Both the position numbers and the translations under genes were made by a program. Below, one piece after another: positions 6,698 to 14,991 of a stretch of DNA of 17,704 bases. The notes beneath the pieces are model-generated. The model worked only from the letters and a program-made list of their open reading frames with translations. It ran no database searches and was not told the origin of the DNA. Within the stretch, counting starts at the first letter, position 1. Each line of letters starts with the position of its first letter. The stretch spans positions 1 through 17,704 of the forward strand of contig JAAUPT010000005.1 of the NCBI GenBank assembly GCA_012032965.1, read 5' to 3'. Origin of the DNA: Nitrospira sp. (lineage in GTDB: Bacteria; Nitrospirota; Nitrospiria; Nitrospirales; Nitrospiraceae).

Positions 6698-8212
6698 TTG
6701 TCAACGATGAAATTGCGTCTGGATCTGAAACTTAGTCAGAAGTTGATCATGACGCCGCAGTTGCAGCAGGCAATTAAACTCTTGCAGTTGTCCCGCCTTG
6801 AGTTGCAACAGAGCCTGACCCAACACCTCTTGGAGAATCCCTTGTTGGATGAGCTCCAATCTGATGGAGAAGAAAATGAGTCCTCTAGCAATGATGAGAA
6901 AGCAGAGGAAGCCTCAGCCGCGGCAGAACAGGAACAGGCCAGTACAGTAGAAACACCGGAAGAACGAGGGTCTCCGGAGGAATTTTCTGCGTCCGGGTGG
7001 GAAGAATACTTCGGTAGGGATCGGCGGGACGGACAGTCTGAATACTCCGGAGGGTCCGATGATTTCCCCTCATATGAACAGACAGTAGCAAAGGCGACGT
7101 CTCTTGAAGAGCATCTTCTCTGGCAGTTGTCTCTGTCCGCGCTTTCTGATCGGGACAAAGAGGTTGGTCGTTTAATTATTGGTAACCTGGATGATGATGG
7201 CTATCTTCGCATTCCTTTAACCGAGGTTGTGGCTGGTTCTACTTTTACGGAAACTGAGGCCGCATCTGTACTCAGGGACGTTCAGACTTTCGATCCCACT
7301 GGAGTTGCCGCAAGGGATCTGGCGGAATGCCTTTTGCTGCAACTAGGACATTTGGGTCGCAACCCATTTGGTTCGCTTGGGTCTCCTCCAGGAGCACTCA
7401 GAGGATCGGTGATTGAAAGCATTATTCACCAACATCTCAAGGACTTAGAGAGAAGGCAATATGCAAAAATTGCGAAGGCCTTAAACGTCACTATCGAAGA
7501 AGTGTTCCAAGCTACAAAGATCATCGGTGAGCTCGAACCCAAACCGGGGAGGCCATTCACCAATACCCAGAACTATGTGATCGTACCAGACGTGTTTGTC
7601 GTCAAGAATGAAGGGGAGTGGGTTGTCCTGTTGAACGATGATGGTCTTCCACGGATGAGGATCAGCCCGTACTACAAACAGCTCATTTCCTCAGGGCAGG
7701 GTGGAACGCCAGAAACCAAAGCGTATATGGATGAGAAGCTGCGGGCCGCGCAATGGGTCATTCGAAGCATCGAGCAGCGTAATAGGACCATCGTCAAGGT
7801 AGTGTCGAGCATTGTGAAATTTCAGGAACAGTTTTTTGAACAAGGCGTGCAGTACCTCAAGCCTTTGGTCCTCAAACAGGTGGCAGAAGATATTGGAATG
7901 CACGAATCCACGATTAGCCGTGTGACAGCCAATAAGTATATGTATTGTCCGCAGGGCATGTTGGAGCTCAAATATTTCTTTAATGCCGGGCTTCAGCGAA
8001 CCGATGAACCATCAAGTATGCATTCCTCTGTGTCCGTTAGAGATATGATCAAAAACATGGTGGCAGAAGAGGATGGAAAACGTCCTTTGAAAGATGAGGA
8101 GATTGCGGCTAAGCTTCGTACCCAAGGTGTCCTCATCGCTAGGAGGACCGTGGCTAAGTATCGAGCCGAATTGAATATTGCGTCAGCCAGTCAACGCAGA
8201 CGATTCTTTTGA
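6698..8212 (+). CDS. rpoN: RNA polymerase sigma-54 factor RpoN
   Basis: 504 residues from a TTG at 6698 (GAGGA about 4-5 nt upstream); an in-frame ATG at 6707 is the alternative and drops three residues. Sigma-54 directs polymerase to -24/-12 promoters and needs AAA+ enhancer-binding proteins. Region I is recognisable (LRLDLKLSQKLIMTPQLQQA, KLLQLSRLELQQ, ENPLLDEL). An acidic Glu/Ser-rich region II follows at about 55-110. The core-binding region comes next, then the C-terminal DNA-binding part, including the HTH (LKQVAEDIGMHESTISRVTA) and the diagnostic RpoN box ARRTVAKYRA near residues 481-490. The lptB-rpoN-hpf order is conserved in many Gram-negative bacteria. No clear -24/-12 site was found in this window. 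Confidence 0.97.
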   Translation: MSTMKLRLDLKLSQKLIMTPQLQQAIKLLQLSRLELQQSLTQHLLENPLLDELQSDGEENESSSNDEKAEEASAAAEQEQASTVETPEERGSPEEFSASGWEEYFGRDRRDGQSEYSGGSDDFPSYEQTVAKATSLEEHLLWQLSLSALSDRDKEVGRLIIGNLDDDGYLRIPLTEVVAGSTFTETEAASVLRDVQTFDPTGVAARDLAECLLLQLGHLGRNPFGSLGSPPGALRGSVIESIIHQHLKDLERRQYAKIAKALNVTIEEVFQATKIIGELEPKPGRPFTNTQNYVIVPDVFVVKNEGEWVVLLNDDGLPRMRISPYYKQLISSGQGGTPETKAYMDEKLRAAQWVIRSIEQRNRTIVKVVSSIVKFQEQFFEQGVQYLKPLVLKQVAEDIGMHESTISRVTANKYMYCPQGMLELKYFFNAGLQRTDEPSSMHSSVSVRDMIKNMVAEEDGKRPLKDEEIAAKLRTQGVLIARRTVAKYRAELNIASASQRRRFF

Positions 8213-8258
8213 TAACCGCTGCGCTGCATCCAACGAAATACACAAATTGGAGGTAGGC

Positions 8259-8579
8259 ATGAACTTAAGAATCACGGGTCGGCATATGGATGTTACCCCA
8301 GCCCTGAGAAGCTATGTGGAAACAAGATTTGGTCGTCTGGATCGCTATGGGTTGAAGATTGGGTCACTTCAAGTCGTGCTGGGAGTTGAGAAGCTTCAAC
8401 ATAAGGCCGAAGTCACTGGTGCTGTAAGCGGGAAGCGAATACAAGCCAAGACGTCGACTCCAGAGATGTATGCCACCATTGATGCACTCGTTGACCGTGT
8501 GGACGCGCAGTTTCGAAAGTGGAAAGATCGTCTTGCCAATCACAAGCCAGCCAAATCGAAGAGGCCGCTGGTTATGTGA
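8259..8579 (+). CDS. hpf: ribosome hibernation promoting factor, short form
   Basis: 106 residues from the ATG at 8259, supported by TTGGAGGT about 6 nt upstream; a longer in-frame start at 8178 overlaps rpoN and lacks a ribosome binding site. It is an HPF/YfiA-family protein that binds the 30S decoding centre and stabilises inactive ribosomes. Family features are the start MNLRITGRHMDVTPALRSYV, the strand LKIGSLQVVLGVEK, and the basic helix with YATIDALVDRVDAQFRKWKD. It has only the N-terminal domain, without the C-terminal dimerisation domain of long HPF, so 100S formation would need another factor. It lies 46 nt after rpoN. Confidence 0.93.
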   Translation: MNLRITGRHMDVTPALRSYVETRFGRLDRYGLKIGSLQVVLGVEKLQHKAEVTGAVSGKRIQAKTSTPEMYATIDALVDRVDAQFRKWKDRLANHKPAKSKRPLVM

Positions 8580-8776
8580 TCCGAGCCATACCAGGATGAA
8601 CAATCATCAGAGCACATCTTGACGTCATAATTAGATCAATCGTTGCTCAATCCAGCTACTCTTGATCGAGAGGGAGCACTCCTTAATTTGTTCTCCAAGC
8701 CAGCTGTCGGTGTCTAATCTTCAGCTGTGTGAGCCTGATAAGGTAATTCACGTGTCTGCAGGGATGGTCTTGTTCT

Positions 8777-9643
8777 ATGGCACGACTGAACCTGGTGATC
8801 ATCAGCGGCTTATCGGGGTCCGGAAAATCCTACGCCCTAAAGGCGTTCGAGGATGCCGGCTACTTCTGCATCGACAATCTTCCTCCTGCTCTGCTTCCGA
8901 CCTTTGTCGATCTCTGTGACCAACAGCATAATGAAATCGCCAAGGTCGCCCTCGGCATCGATATACGAGAACGGGTGTTCTTTTCTGATCTTGTTGAAAT
9001 CCTGGAACGAGTCAAAACGCTGGGCCATTCGGTCCAGCTATTATTCCTTGAGGCTCGTGAGGAAGCACTGATCAGACGTTTCTCGGAATCCAGGCGCCCG
9101 CATCCACTCTTGCCGCATCTTCCCGTTCTGGAAGGAATCCGATTCGAAAAAGAGCGACTCGCGGAACTTCGGCGGCACGCTGATCGTATCATCGATACCT
9201 CGGATCTTACGGTTCACGAACTCGGGGAGTTGCTCGCAAAGGAGTTCCAACGCGAATCCTCGGAACGACGACTGACTATCTCACTCCTCACCTTCGGGTA
9301 TAAATTCGGTGTCCCCTATGATATTGATCTCTTATTCGATGTGAGATTTCTGAAGAACCCGTTCTTTGTCCCTGAGCTGAAACCGCTCCCAGGAAACGAT
9401 CCTCGGGTTCGTCATTTTGTCTTAGCGGACCCAGATGCTCATGCGTTTATTGACCACGTCGAAAAGCTATTGAAGTTCCTCCTGCCATTGTTTCAGCGAG
9501 AACGGCGTAGTTATCTGACTATCGCCATTGGATGCACCGGTGGACGCCATCGGTCTGTCGCAATCGCCAGCCATCTCTGCGAAATCCTCACGACGTTAGG
9601 GTACGAAGCGGGGCTTAAACATCGAGATGTCGATAAAACCTAG
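8777..9643 (+). CDS. rapZ: RNase adapter / nucleotide-binding protein RapZ
   Basis: 288 residues, the typical length. An N-terminal P-loop domain carries Walker A GLSGSGKS (residues 11-18), and the family's FCIDNLPPALLP segment follows. The C-terminal domain is intact, with LTFGYKFGVPYDIDLLFDVR, FLKNPFFVPEL, and IGCTGGRHRSV near residues 252-261. In E. coli RapZ delivers the small RNA GlmZ to RNase E and so tunes glucosamine-6-phosphate synthesis. GlmZ itself is limited to enterobacteria, so here the role is better described as a nucleotide-binding regulator. The upstream 197 nt (8580-8776) hold no recognisable gene; ptsN, common at this place in proteobacteria, is missing. A weak promoter candidate (TTGATC, 16 nt, TAATTT at 8662-8689) is present. 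The ribosome binding site of the ATG at 8777 is poor. Confidence 0.94.
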   Translation: MARLNLVIISGLSGSGKSYALKAFEDAGYFCIDNLPPALLPTFVDLCDQQHNEIAKVALGIDIRERVFFSDLVEILERVKTLGHSVQLLFLEAREEALIRRFSESRRPHPLLPHLPVLEGIRFEKERLAELRRHADRIIDTSDLTVHELGELLAKEFQRESSERRLTISLLTFGYKFGVPYDIDLLFDVRFLKNPFFVPELKPLPGNDPRVRHFVLADPDAHAFIDHVEKLLKFLLPLFQRERRSYLTIAIGCTGGRHRSVAIASHLCEILTTLGYEAGLKHRDVDKT

Positions 9644-9660
9644 GCTATTGCAGCAATAGC
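9644..9660 (+). terminator. small hairpin directly after the rapZ stop codon
   Basis: Perfect inverted repeat GCTATTG, loop CAG, CAATAGC, starting at the base after the TAG. No T-run follows, so intrinsic termination is doubtful. It may instead protect the 3' end of the lpt-rapZ transcript or be a partial terminator before the promoter at 9704. Confidence 0.35.
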
Positions 9661-9703
9661 AGCAATCTCATTCCTCCCACAACCGCAGGTTAAAGCCCTT
9701 TCC

Positions 9704-9731
9704 TTGACAGCTAGAGCATATTGACTATACT
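9704..9731 (+). promoter_or_regulatory. near-consensus sigma-70 promoter for the HTH-pil cluster
   Basis: A perfect -35 TTGACA at 9704-9709, a 16-nt spacer and a -10 TATACT at 9726-9731 (five of six consensus). Transcription would start near 9738, leaving a leader of about 40 nt before the GTG at 9779. The region is AT-rich compared with its surroundings. It is the clearest promoter in the window and probably drives the HTH gene and pilM-pilQ. Confidence 0.75.
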
Positions 9732-9778
9732 TAATTTTGTGAATACCAACAGTCTTATCCTGCAATATTAATACGCAA

Positions 9779-9991
9779 GTGAAGAAGCCTAAAAAATTAT
9801 TGGTACAAAAAGGGTTTAAGGCCTATGAAATATGCGACTTGTTCGATATTTCCAAGGCCACACTCTTTCGCTGGGAGCGGGATGGGGTTATTACACAACC
9901 AGTTCGGGATTGGAGAAACTGGCGTCTTTATACCCGAAAAAATGTGGATGAAATTGAGAACGTTATTCGCGCTCGCAAGGCGGTCGCGTAG
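9779..9991 (+). CDS. small MerR-like helix-turn-helix DNA-binding protein
   Basis: 70 residues from a GTG at 9779, with no clear ribosome binding site. Almost the whole chain is one winged helix-turn-helix of the MerR/excisionase type: the recognition region YEICDLFDISKATLFRWERD, followed by the wing DWRNWRLYTRKNVDEIENVI. There is no effector-binding or coiled-coil dimerisation domain as in full MerR proteins, so it may act as a minimal regulator or architectural protein. It lies between a near-consensus promoter and pilM, 18 nt before the latter, so it is probably the first gene of the pilus operon and may regulate it. Its targets are unknown. The GTG start is uncertain; the HTH itself is clear. 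Confidence 0.8.
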   Translation: MKKPKKLLVQKGFKAYEICDLFDISKATLFRWERDGVITQPVRDWRNWRLYTRKNVDEIENVIRARKAVA

Positions 9992-10009
9992 AGTAGCAGG
10001 TAACGAATT

Positions 10010-11116
10010 ATGATGAGTTCACTGAAGAAGCTCGTAGAGACCGACATTATCTCCATGTTGACTCCTCGTCGCCAGCTTGTTGGGTTGGATATTGGGTCAA
10101 GCGCGATCAAGGTTGCTCAGCTGAAGGAAAGTAAGGGCCGGTATTTCCTGCAAAAGTTTGGGGTCAAACCACTCGAGCCTGAGGTGATAGTTGACGGGAC
10201 TGTCATGGATGAAGGCCGTGTCGTTGCGGCGATCCGAGACCTATTCGATGAAGCAAGCATCAAGAATAAGCACGTGGCTGTCTCGATTTCTGGGCATGCC
10301 GTCATCGTCAAGAAGATTAATCTGCCGCCCATGCCGGATGAAGAATTGGAAGGCCAGGTAAAGCTAGCTGCCGAGCAGTATATTCCCTTCGACATCAACG
10401 AAGTCAACATCGACTTCCACGTATTGCCACCCGACCTGTCGAGCGATGGACAGGGCGACATGGCGGTGATCCTGGTTGCTGCCAAGAAAGATAAAATCAA
10501 CGAGCTGACGGAACTGGTGAAGGCAGCGGGGCTGATTCCAATGGTCATGGATGTCGATGCCTTTGCGATCGAAAATATGCATGCGATCAATTATCCGATG
10601 GCACAGGAAGAAACAACCGCCCTGGTCAATCTTGGGGCCAGTGTGATGAATGTCAACATCATTCGAGCAGGGGCATCTCTATTTACTCGAGATATTCCTT
10701 TGGGTGGGAACCGCTATACCGAGGCGATTCAACGCGAAATGGGGTTGTCGTTCGAAGAAGCTGAAGAGAGCAAGAAAAATGACCAAGCTGGCGATTCCAG
10801 TGGAGTCTCGGTCGGTAACGTCATCGACAGTGTGAATGCAGAAGTCGCGGCGGAGATAGCAAGAACTGTGGATTACTTCAAGAATTCAACCACCAATTCC
10901 GAGCTGAGTCGTGTGCTGCTCTGTGGCGGTGTGGCCAAGGCGAAGGGGTTGATTCAGCAGCTTGGTGATCGGATGCAACTTTCTGTGGAAATGGCAGATC
11001 CGTTTGCAGAAATCGACATCGCAGGGTGCGATGTCGATCCCGATCTCCTGGCCGATATGGCTCCGTCTGCAGCTGTTGGCATCGGGTTGGCATTGAGAGC
11101 GGTGGGTGACAGATGA
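10010..11116 (+). CDS. pilM: type IV pilus assembly protein PilM, actin-like ATPase
   Basis: 368 residues. PilM is a cytoplasmic FtsA/actin-like protein that binds the N-terminal tail of PilN and links the pilus motor to the PilN-PilO-PilP alignment complex. The phosphate-1 motif GLDIGSSAIKVAQL is at about 25-38. Further family segments include HVAVSISGHAVIVKKINLPP, the MVMDVDAFAIEN segment, TALVNLGASVMNVNIIRAG, the IPLGGNRYTEAI segment and VLLCGGVAKAKGL near the C-terminus. Two adjacent ATGs (10010 and 10013) could both serve as start. Its TGA overlaps the pilN ATG (ATGA), pointing to translational coupling. Confidence 0.95.
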   Translation: MMSSLKKLVETDIISMLTPRRQLVGLDIGSSAIKVAQLKESKGRYFLQKFGVKPLEPEVIVDGTVMDEGRVVAAIRDLFDEASIKNKHVAVSISGHAVIVKKINLPPMPDEELEGQVKLAAEQYIPFDINEVNIDFHVLPPDLSSDGQGDMAVILVAAKKDKINELTELVKAAGLIPMVMDVDAFAIENMHAINYPMAQEETTALVNLGASVMNVNIIRAGASLFTRDIPLGGNRYTEAIQREMGLSFEEAEESKKNDQAGDSSGVSVGNVIDSVNAEVAAEIARTVDYFKNSTTNSELSRVLLCGGVAKAKGLIQQLGDRMQLSVEMADPFAEIDIAGCDVDPDLLADMAPSAAVGIGLALRAVGDR

Positions 11117-11670
11117 TTCGAATTAATCTACTCCCCGGTGGGCCAAAAGGACGACCAGCGAAGCCTCAATATGATGTTCGCGCGCAGGCGTTGCTTGGCG
11201 TGGGAGTCATCCTGATCACGCTGGCCGGCTGTTGGTGGTATTCATCCTCCTTGGACGACGAACTTGAGGCTCGGCAAGAGGAAAAGCAGGATAAGGAAAA
11301 GCAAGTTGCACAGCTGAAGGAGCAGGTCAAGCAGGTCCAGGACTTTGAGCAAAGGAAAAAGCTTCTGGAGGACAAAAATCGCATTATTGACCAACTTGAG
11401 CAGTCAAGAATGGGACCCGTGAAAGTCCTCGACCATGTGAGTCAGAGTTTGGAGCCCCTTAAAGTATGGCTCACGCGGCTGGGTGTAGCCTCCGAAATGG
11501 TTGAATTGGAGGGGAAGGCGTTAACGAATGACGACGTGGTCGAATTCGTCAATAACTTACGCCGTACGGATTACTTTACCGGCATCAATCTGCAGGAGAG
11601 TAAAGCAACGGTCGAAAACAAGATCAATCTGTATCAGTTTCGCTTAGCCTTTCGGCTGAAGGGGTCATGA
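11113..11670 (+). CDS. pilN: type IV pilus inner-membrane protein PilN
   Basis: 185 residues. The N-terminus MIRINLLPG is the conserved cytoplasmic tail that docks into PilM. One membrane segment follows at about 25-43 (ALLGVGVILITLAGCWWYS). A Lys/Glu/Gln-rich coiled coil (about 48-97) comes next, then a periplasmic ferredoxin-like domain (about 105-185: VLDHVSQSLEPLKVWLTRLG through INLYQFRLAFRLKG). PilN and PilO form the periplasmic heterodimer of the alignment subcomplex. Starts and ends overlap pilM and pilO by 4 nt each. Confidence 0.94.
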   Translation: MIRINLLPGGPKGRPAKPQYDVRAQALLGVGVILITLAGCWWYSSSLDDELEARQEEKQDKEKQVAQLKEQVKQVQDFEQRKKLLEDKNRIIDQLEQSRMGPVKVLDHVSQSLEPLKVWLTRLGVASEMVELEGKALTNDDVVEFVNNLRRTDYFTGINLQESKATVENKINLYQFRLAFRLKGS

Positions 11671-12314
11671 TGGCGTTGCCACAAGTCAACCTGGATGCGC
11701 TTCGCAACGTGCCAGCTGCGCAAAAGGCCGCGCTCTTATTCCTTCTCGTCGGCGGCATCATCGCAGCATTTTACTTTTATATCGCAGAACCTAAGTCTGA
11801 GATTATCGTTGTGCTGGAGGCTGAGAATAGTAAGCTGGAGAGCGAGATTCAAACGCTCACGATCAAAGTGAAGCATCTTGATGAATTAGTGGCGGCGAAT
11901 AAACAGCTGGAAATTGAGTTAGCCAAGAAGAAGGAGCGACTTCCGCCGGAAGAAGAAGCCATCATGCTGCTGAAACAGGTATCCGACTTGGGTGTACGGC
12001 TGGGACTTGATATCAGGCTATGGAAGCCGGGAGCTCCGACAGAAGATGCGTCGAAGCTCTTTGTCAAAATGCCGGTCAGTGTTGAAGTGGCAGGCGTGTA
12101 TCACACCTCCGCGTTGTTCTTTGATCGAATCAATCGGCTCCCACGGATTATTACGGTGTCGGGACTCAAGATTGGATCTCCAAAGGTAGAACAAGGGCGA
12201 ATCGTATCGCAAACGACGTTTGATCTGGTGGCCTATGCCGCGCCACAAGAGAAGCCGGTTTCGGGAGTGCCGACAGCAGGGAACGTACCCCACGTTGCTC
12301 AAGCTGGCAAGTAA
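11667..12314 (+). CDS. pilO: type IV pilus inner-membrane protein PilO
   Basis: 215 residues starting ATGATG at 11667, overlapping pilN by 4 nt. One membrane segment is visible at about 19-39 (KAALLFLLVGGIIAAFYFYI). A coiled coil follows (about 45-95), then the periplasmic PilO ferredoxin-like core (LLKQVSDLGVRLGLDIRLWK, VEVAGVYHTSALFFDRINRL, IITVSGLKIG). It partners PilN and contacts PilP. The C-terminal 25 residues (Pro/Gly/Ala-rich) look disordered. pilP follows after 13 nt. Confidence 0.93.
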   Translation: MMALPQVNLDALRNVPAAQKAALLFLLVGGIIAAFYFYIAEPKSEIIVVLEAENSKLESEIQTLTIKVKHLDELVAANKQLEIELAKKKERLPPEEEAIMLLKQVSDLGVRLGLDIRLWKPGAPTEDASKLFVKMPVSVEVAGVYHTSALFFDRINRLPRIITVSGLKIGSPKVEQGRIVSQTTFDLVAYAAPQEKPVSGVPTAGNVPHVAQAGK

Positions 12315-12327
12315 GGAATCGCCCACG

Positions 12328-12954
12328 ATGCAGCGATTGATTATGAGTGAGAAAAAGGCTTGGAACTCTTTACTGATGGTTGGTCTTGGCATGGCGTGGG
12401 TGTGGATCGTCCCGTTCTGGACCTTGCACGTTCAAGCTCAGCCTTCCCCTCTACCTGGACAAATAGCGCCTATGCGACAAGAGGCAATAAAAATCCACCC
12501 TGTTCCAGACATTCCTCGAACGGCGCCGCCTGCCATGGAAATGCCATCACTAAGTGCAGGCGAACAGATGGCTCCTCAGCTGCCATTGACAGACGGTGTG
12601 GCTGGAGTTGGGTACGATCCTTCTGGTCGTCGAGATCCATTTGCTCCCATTGTCCAGGAACTTCAGCCAGGAAAGGTCGATACCACCCTTCCACCATTGC
12701 AACGTGTGACCCTGACCGAGCTCAACCTTATTGCCATTGTGTGGGGAGCATACGGTTACACCGCAATGGTTCAAACTCCGGAAGGTCATGGGTATACCGT
12801 GCGTCGAGGGACAAGGATCGGGCAGAATAGCGGAGTGGTCAGCGCAATTACCGAACGTGGCATTATCGTTCAGGAGCGGTTCACGGATGTCTATGGCCAG
12901 AAGCAGGAGCGGGAGTATGTCAAGCTCCTTCATCCCAAAGAGGGCTCAGAATGA
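12328..12954 (+). CDS. pilP: type IV pilus assembly protein PilP
   Basis: 208 residues from the ATG at 12328, which has AAGGA about 10 nt upstream; the in-frame ATG at 12220 lies inside pilO and is not credible. PilP normally is an inner-membrane lipoprotein bridging PilN/PilO to the secretin PilQ. The N-terminus here has a hydrophobic signal segment (about 14-32) ending at LHVQAQ but no cysteine at all, so lipidation cannot occur; it would be secreted or anchored by the uncleaved segment. A Pro-rich linker (40-95) is followed by the PilP domain with the diagnostic GRRDPFAPIV (100-109), the LTELNLIAIVWG strand and GYTVRRGTRIGQNSGVVSAI. Its end overlaps pilQ by 4 nt. Confidence 0.92.
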   Translation: MQRLIMSEKKAWNSLLMVGLGMAWVWIVPFWTLHVQAQPSPLPGQIAPMRQEAIKIHPVPDIPRTAPPAMEMPSLSAGEQMAPQLPLTDGVAGVGYDPSGRRDPFAPIVQELQPGKVDTTLPPLQRVTLTELNLIAIVWGAYGYTAMVQTPEGHGYTVRRGTRIGQNSGVVSAITERGIIVQERFTDVYGQKQEREYVKLLHPKEGSE

Positions 12955-14930
12955 AACCAATAATCTCTCGCGCAGATAGGTTCATGACGGTTAGATGCAT
13001 CATCAGAGCCTGGGGGCTCGTCTTCCTTACGCTCATCGTATGTGCGGAGACGAGAGCCCTTGCAGATGAGACCGATGTGGTGAAGCACATCGACGTGACA
13101 CGAGCCGGAACGTCTCAAATGCGATTACTTGCTCAAGCTGTGACCGATATTGAGGTTCGCCCCGAAGCAGATCTGGTGACCGTTGTGATCGCCGGCGATG
13201 GCCAACTATTTCCTGAGACTAACTTCTTGGACGAATCCCGCTTGGTCGTCGATATCCCAGCCGTGTCCTCCACCATCAGACGTTCTATAATCCGGGCCGA
13301 CCACTATTTACTTAAAAAGATTAGAGTGGGGCAACATGCTGATAAGATCCGGCTGGTATTCGATGTTCGAGAACGGCCTCTCTATTCGCTAGCCCGAGAA
13401 GCCAATAAGGTATTGATCACACTGAAACCGAGTGAACCAAGAGTCCTCTCTGCGATGGCGACCCAAGTGAATAAGGATCAGAGCGTGGCCATCCTCCCTC
13501 GCTCGCGAAAACCGACGTTTGAAGCGAAAGATCACGTGGTCAGAAAGGCGGCACGAATAGTCAGGCCGGCGCAGTCTCAATTCAAGATACAGCGAGCTCA
13601 GATGACGGAAGAAAGTACTTCAGCCGAAAAAGAGGAGCGATCCGATGACCTTGTCATAGGGAAAACGCGGTTTGTCGGCCGACGGATCTCGCTCGACTTC
13701 CAGCAAGCGGACATCACCAACATTCTGCGATTGATCGCCGAGGTCAGTGGTTTCAACATTGTTGTCGGAGAAGGTGTGAAGTCGAAGGTGACGATGAAGA
13801 TGGTAAATGTGCCATGGGATCAGGCGCTGGATATGCTCTTGAAGATGAATGGTCTCGGTATGTTTCGACAGGGGAGCATTGTCTGGGTCGATTCGTTGGC
13901 AAATCTTTCCAAGCAACAGGATGAAGAGGCACGGGCCAGAGATTCCAAGACGAAGGCGGAACCAGTAGTGGACCGTGTTTTCTATATCAGGCATATCCCG
14001 GCACAAGAGCTGATGCAATCGCTCCGACAGAATCTGAGCCCACGCGGCCGGATGCAATTTAATAACGGAAGTAACGCGTTGGTTGTGCAGGACACGGAAT
14101 CGCAGTTGGCTGTGATGAAGCAGCTTGTCGAAGGGCTCGACCTGGAAGTTCCTCAGGTTCAGATTGAGGCGCGCATCGTGCAGGCTGATACGGTTTATGC
14201 CCGCGGGATGGGGATTCAGTGGGGGTTTAAAACCTCACAGTTTAATCCAAGCGATTTCCATTTGATTGGAAACCCTTCCGGAGGGTTTGCGCAAGCTGGT
14301 GGAACTGGGGCCACGACGATTACCAGAGACTTCTTGGTGAATTTGCCTGCTCAGGTGGGAGGATTGCCAGCTGTGCCAGGCATCGGCTGGACCTTTGGAA
14401 AACTAGCGGATGGATTTGCTTTAGACATGCGGCTATCAGCCGGCGAATTGCTAGGCTTGACCAAGGTGATCGCCGCTCCCAAGATCACCACGCTGGACAA
14501 ACGGGAAGCGAAGATTTCTCAGGGCGAATCAATTCCATTTCAAACAACATCCTTGCAAGGTACACAAACAACATTCGTCGATGCGAACTTGGAGTTGAAT
14601 GTTACGCCACAGATTACCTCGCGTGATCCTAGAGAAGAGTATAAAAGAATCATGATGAAGGTACGGGCAACTCGTAATGCCGTCGGCGCACGGAGTAATC
14701 CGGCTGGGCCTAGCATCGATCGACGAGAAGCGACGACCCAAGTGATGGTGAGAGATGGAGAAACCATGGTAATCGGTGGAGTCTTCGTCGATACGCAAGC
14801 CAACAATGTGCAAGGTGTCCCGTATCTGTCTCGCATGCCTGTCCTCGGTTGGCTATTCAAGAACAAGTCTGAATCGGTCGGCAAACAAGAGTTGTTGATC
14901 TTCCTCACGCCCAGCATCGTGAAGACTTAG
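12951..14930 (+). CDS. pilQ: type IV pilus secretin PilQ
   Basis: 659 residues. PilQ forms the outer-membrane pore through which the pilus passes. A signal segment spans about 15-38 (RCIIRAWGLVFLTLIV...ALADE); the ATG at 12984 (residue 12) is an alternative start. An AMIN peptidoglycan-binding domain covers about 65-158. A charged linker follows, then a secretin N0/STN domain (about 244-315: ISLDFQQADITNILRLIAEV). A secretin N1-type domain covers about 340-400 (VFYIRHIPAQELMQSLRQNL), and the secretin barrel runs from about 402 to the end (PQVQIEARIVQADTVYARGM; VPYLSRMPVLGWLFKNK; ELLIFLTPSIV). Only one AMIN domain is visible. It overlaps pilP by 4 nt and is followed by a terminator. Confidence 0.96.
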   Translation: MKPIISRADRFMTVRCIIRAWGLVFLTLIVCAETRALADETDVVKHIDVTRAGTSQMRLLAQAVTDIEVRPEADLVTVVIAGDGQLFPETNFLDESRLVVDIPAVSSTIRRSIIRADHYLLKKIRVGQHADKIRLVFDVRERPLYSLAREANKVLITLKPSEPRVLSAMATQVNKDQSVAILPRSRKPTFEAKDHVVRKAARIVRPAQSQFKIQRAQMTEESTSAEKEERSDDLVIGKTRFVGRRISLDFQQADITNILRLIAEVSGFNIVVGEGVKSKVTMKMVNVPWDQALDMLLKMNGLGMFRQGSIVWVDSLANLSKQQDEEARARDSKTKAEPVVDRVFYIRHIPAQELMQSLRQNLSPRGRMQFNNGSNALVVQDTESQLAVMKQLVEGLDLEVPQVQIEARIVQADTVYARGMGIQWGFKTSQFNPSDFHLIGNPSGGFAQAGGTGATTITRDFLVNLPAQVGGLPAVPGIGWTFGKLADGFALDMRLSAGELLGLTKVIAAPKITTLDKREAKISQGESIPFQTTSLQGTQTTFVDANLELNVTPQITSRDPREEYKRIMMKVRATRNAVGARSNPAGPSIDRREATTQVMVRDGETMVIGGVFVDTQANNVQGVPYLSRMPVLGWLFKNKSESVGKQELLIFLTPSIVKT

Positions 14931-14955
14931 CGCCCACTCAGTGGGGTGTGACCGA

Positions 14956-14991
14956 AAAGCGTGGTGACGTTCATCAGCGTCACCACGCTTT
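14956..14991 (+). terminator. rho-independent terminator after pilQ
   Basis: Inverted repeat AAAGCGTGGTGACG (14956-14969), an 8-nt loop and CGTCACCACGCTTT (14978-14991), starting 25 nt after the pilQ stop. The T-tract is short (TTTC) but the GC-rich 14-bp stem is strong. It closes the pil cluster. The rest of the 241-nt gap to aroB holds no gene and no promoter that I could call with confidence. Confidence 0.8.

Noticed and set aside
8662..8919. 85-codon plus-strand frame overlapping the start of rapZ
   Set aside because: Most of it is rapZ read in another frame, the upstream part matches nothing recognised, and there is no ribosome binding site.
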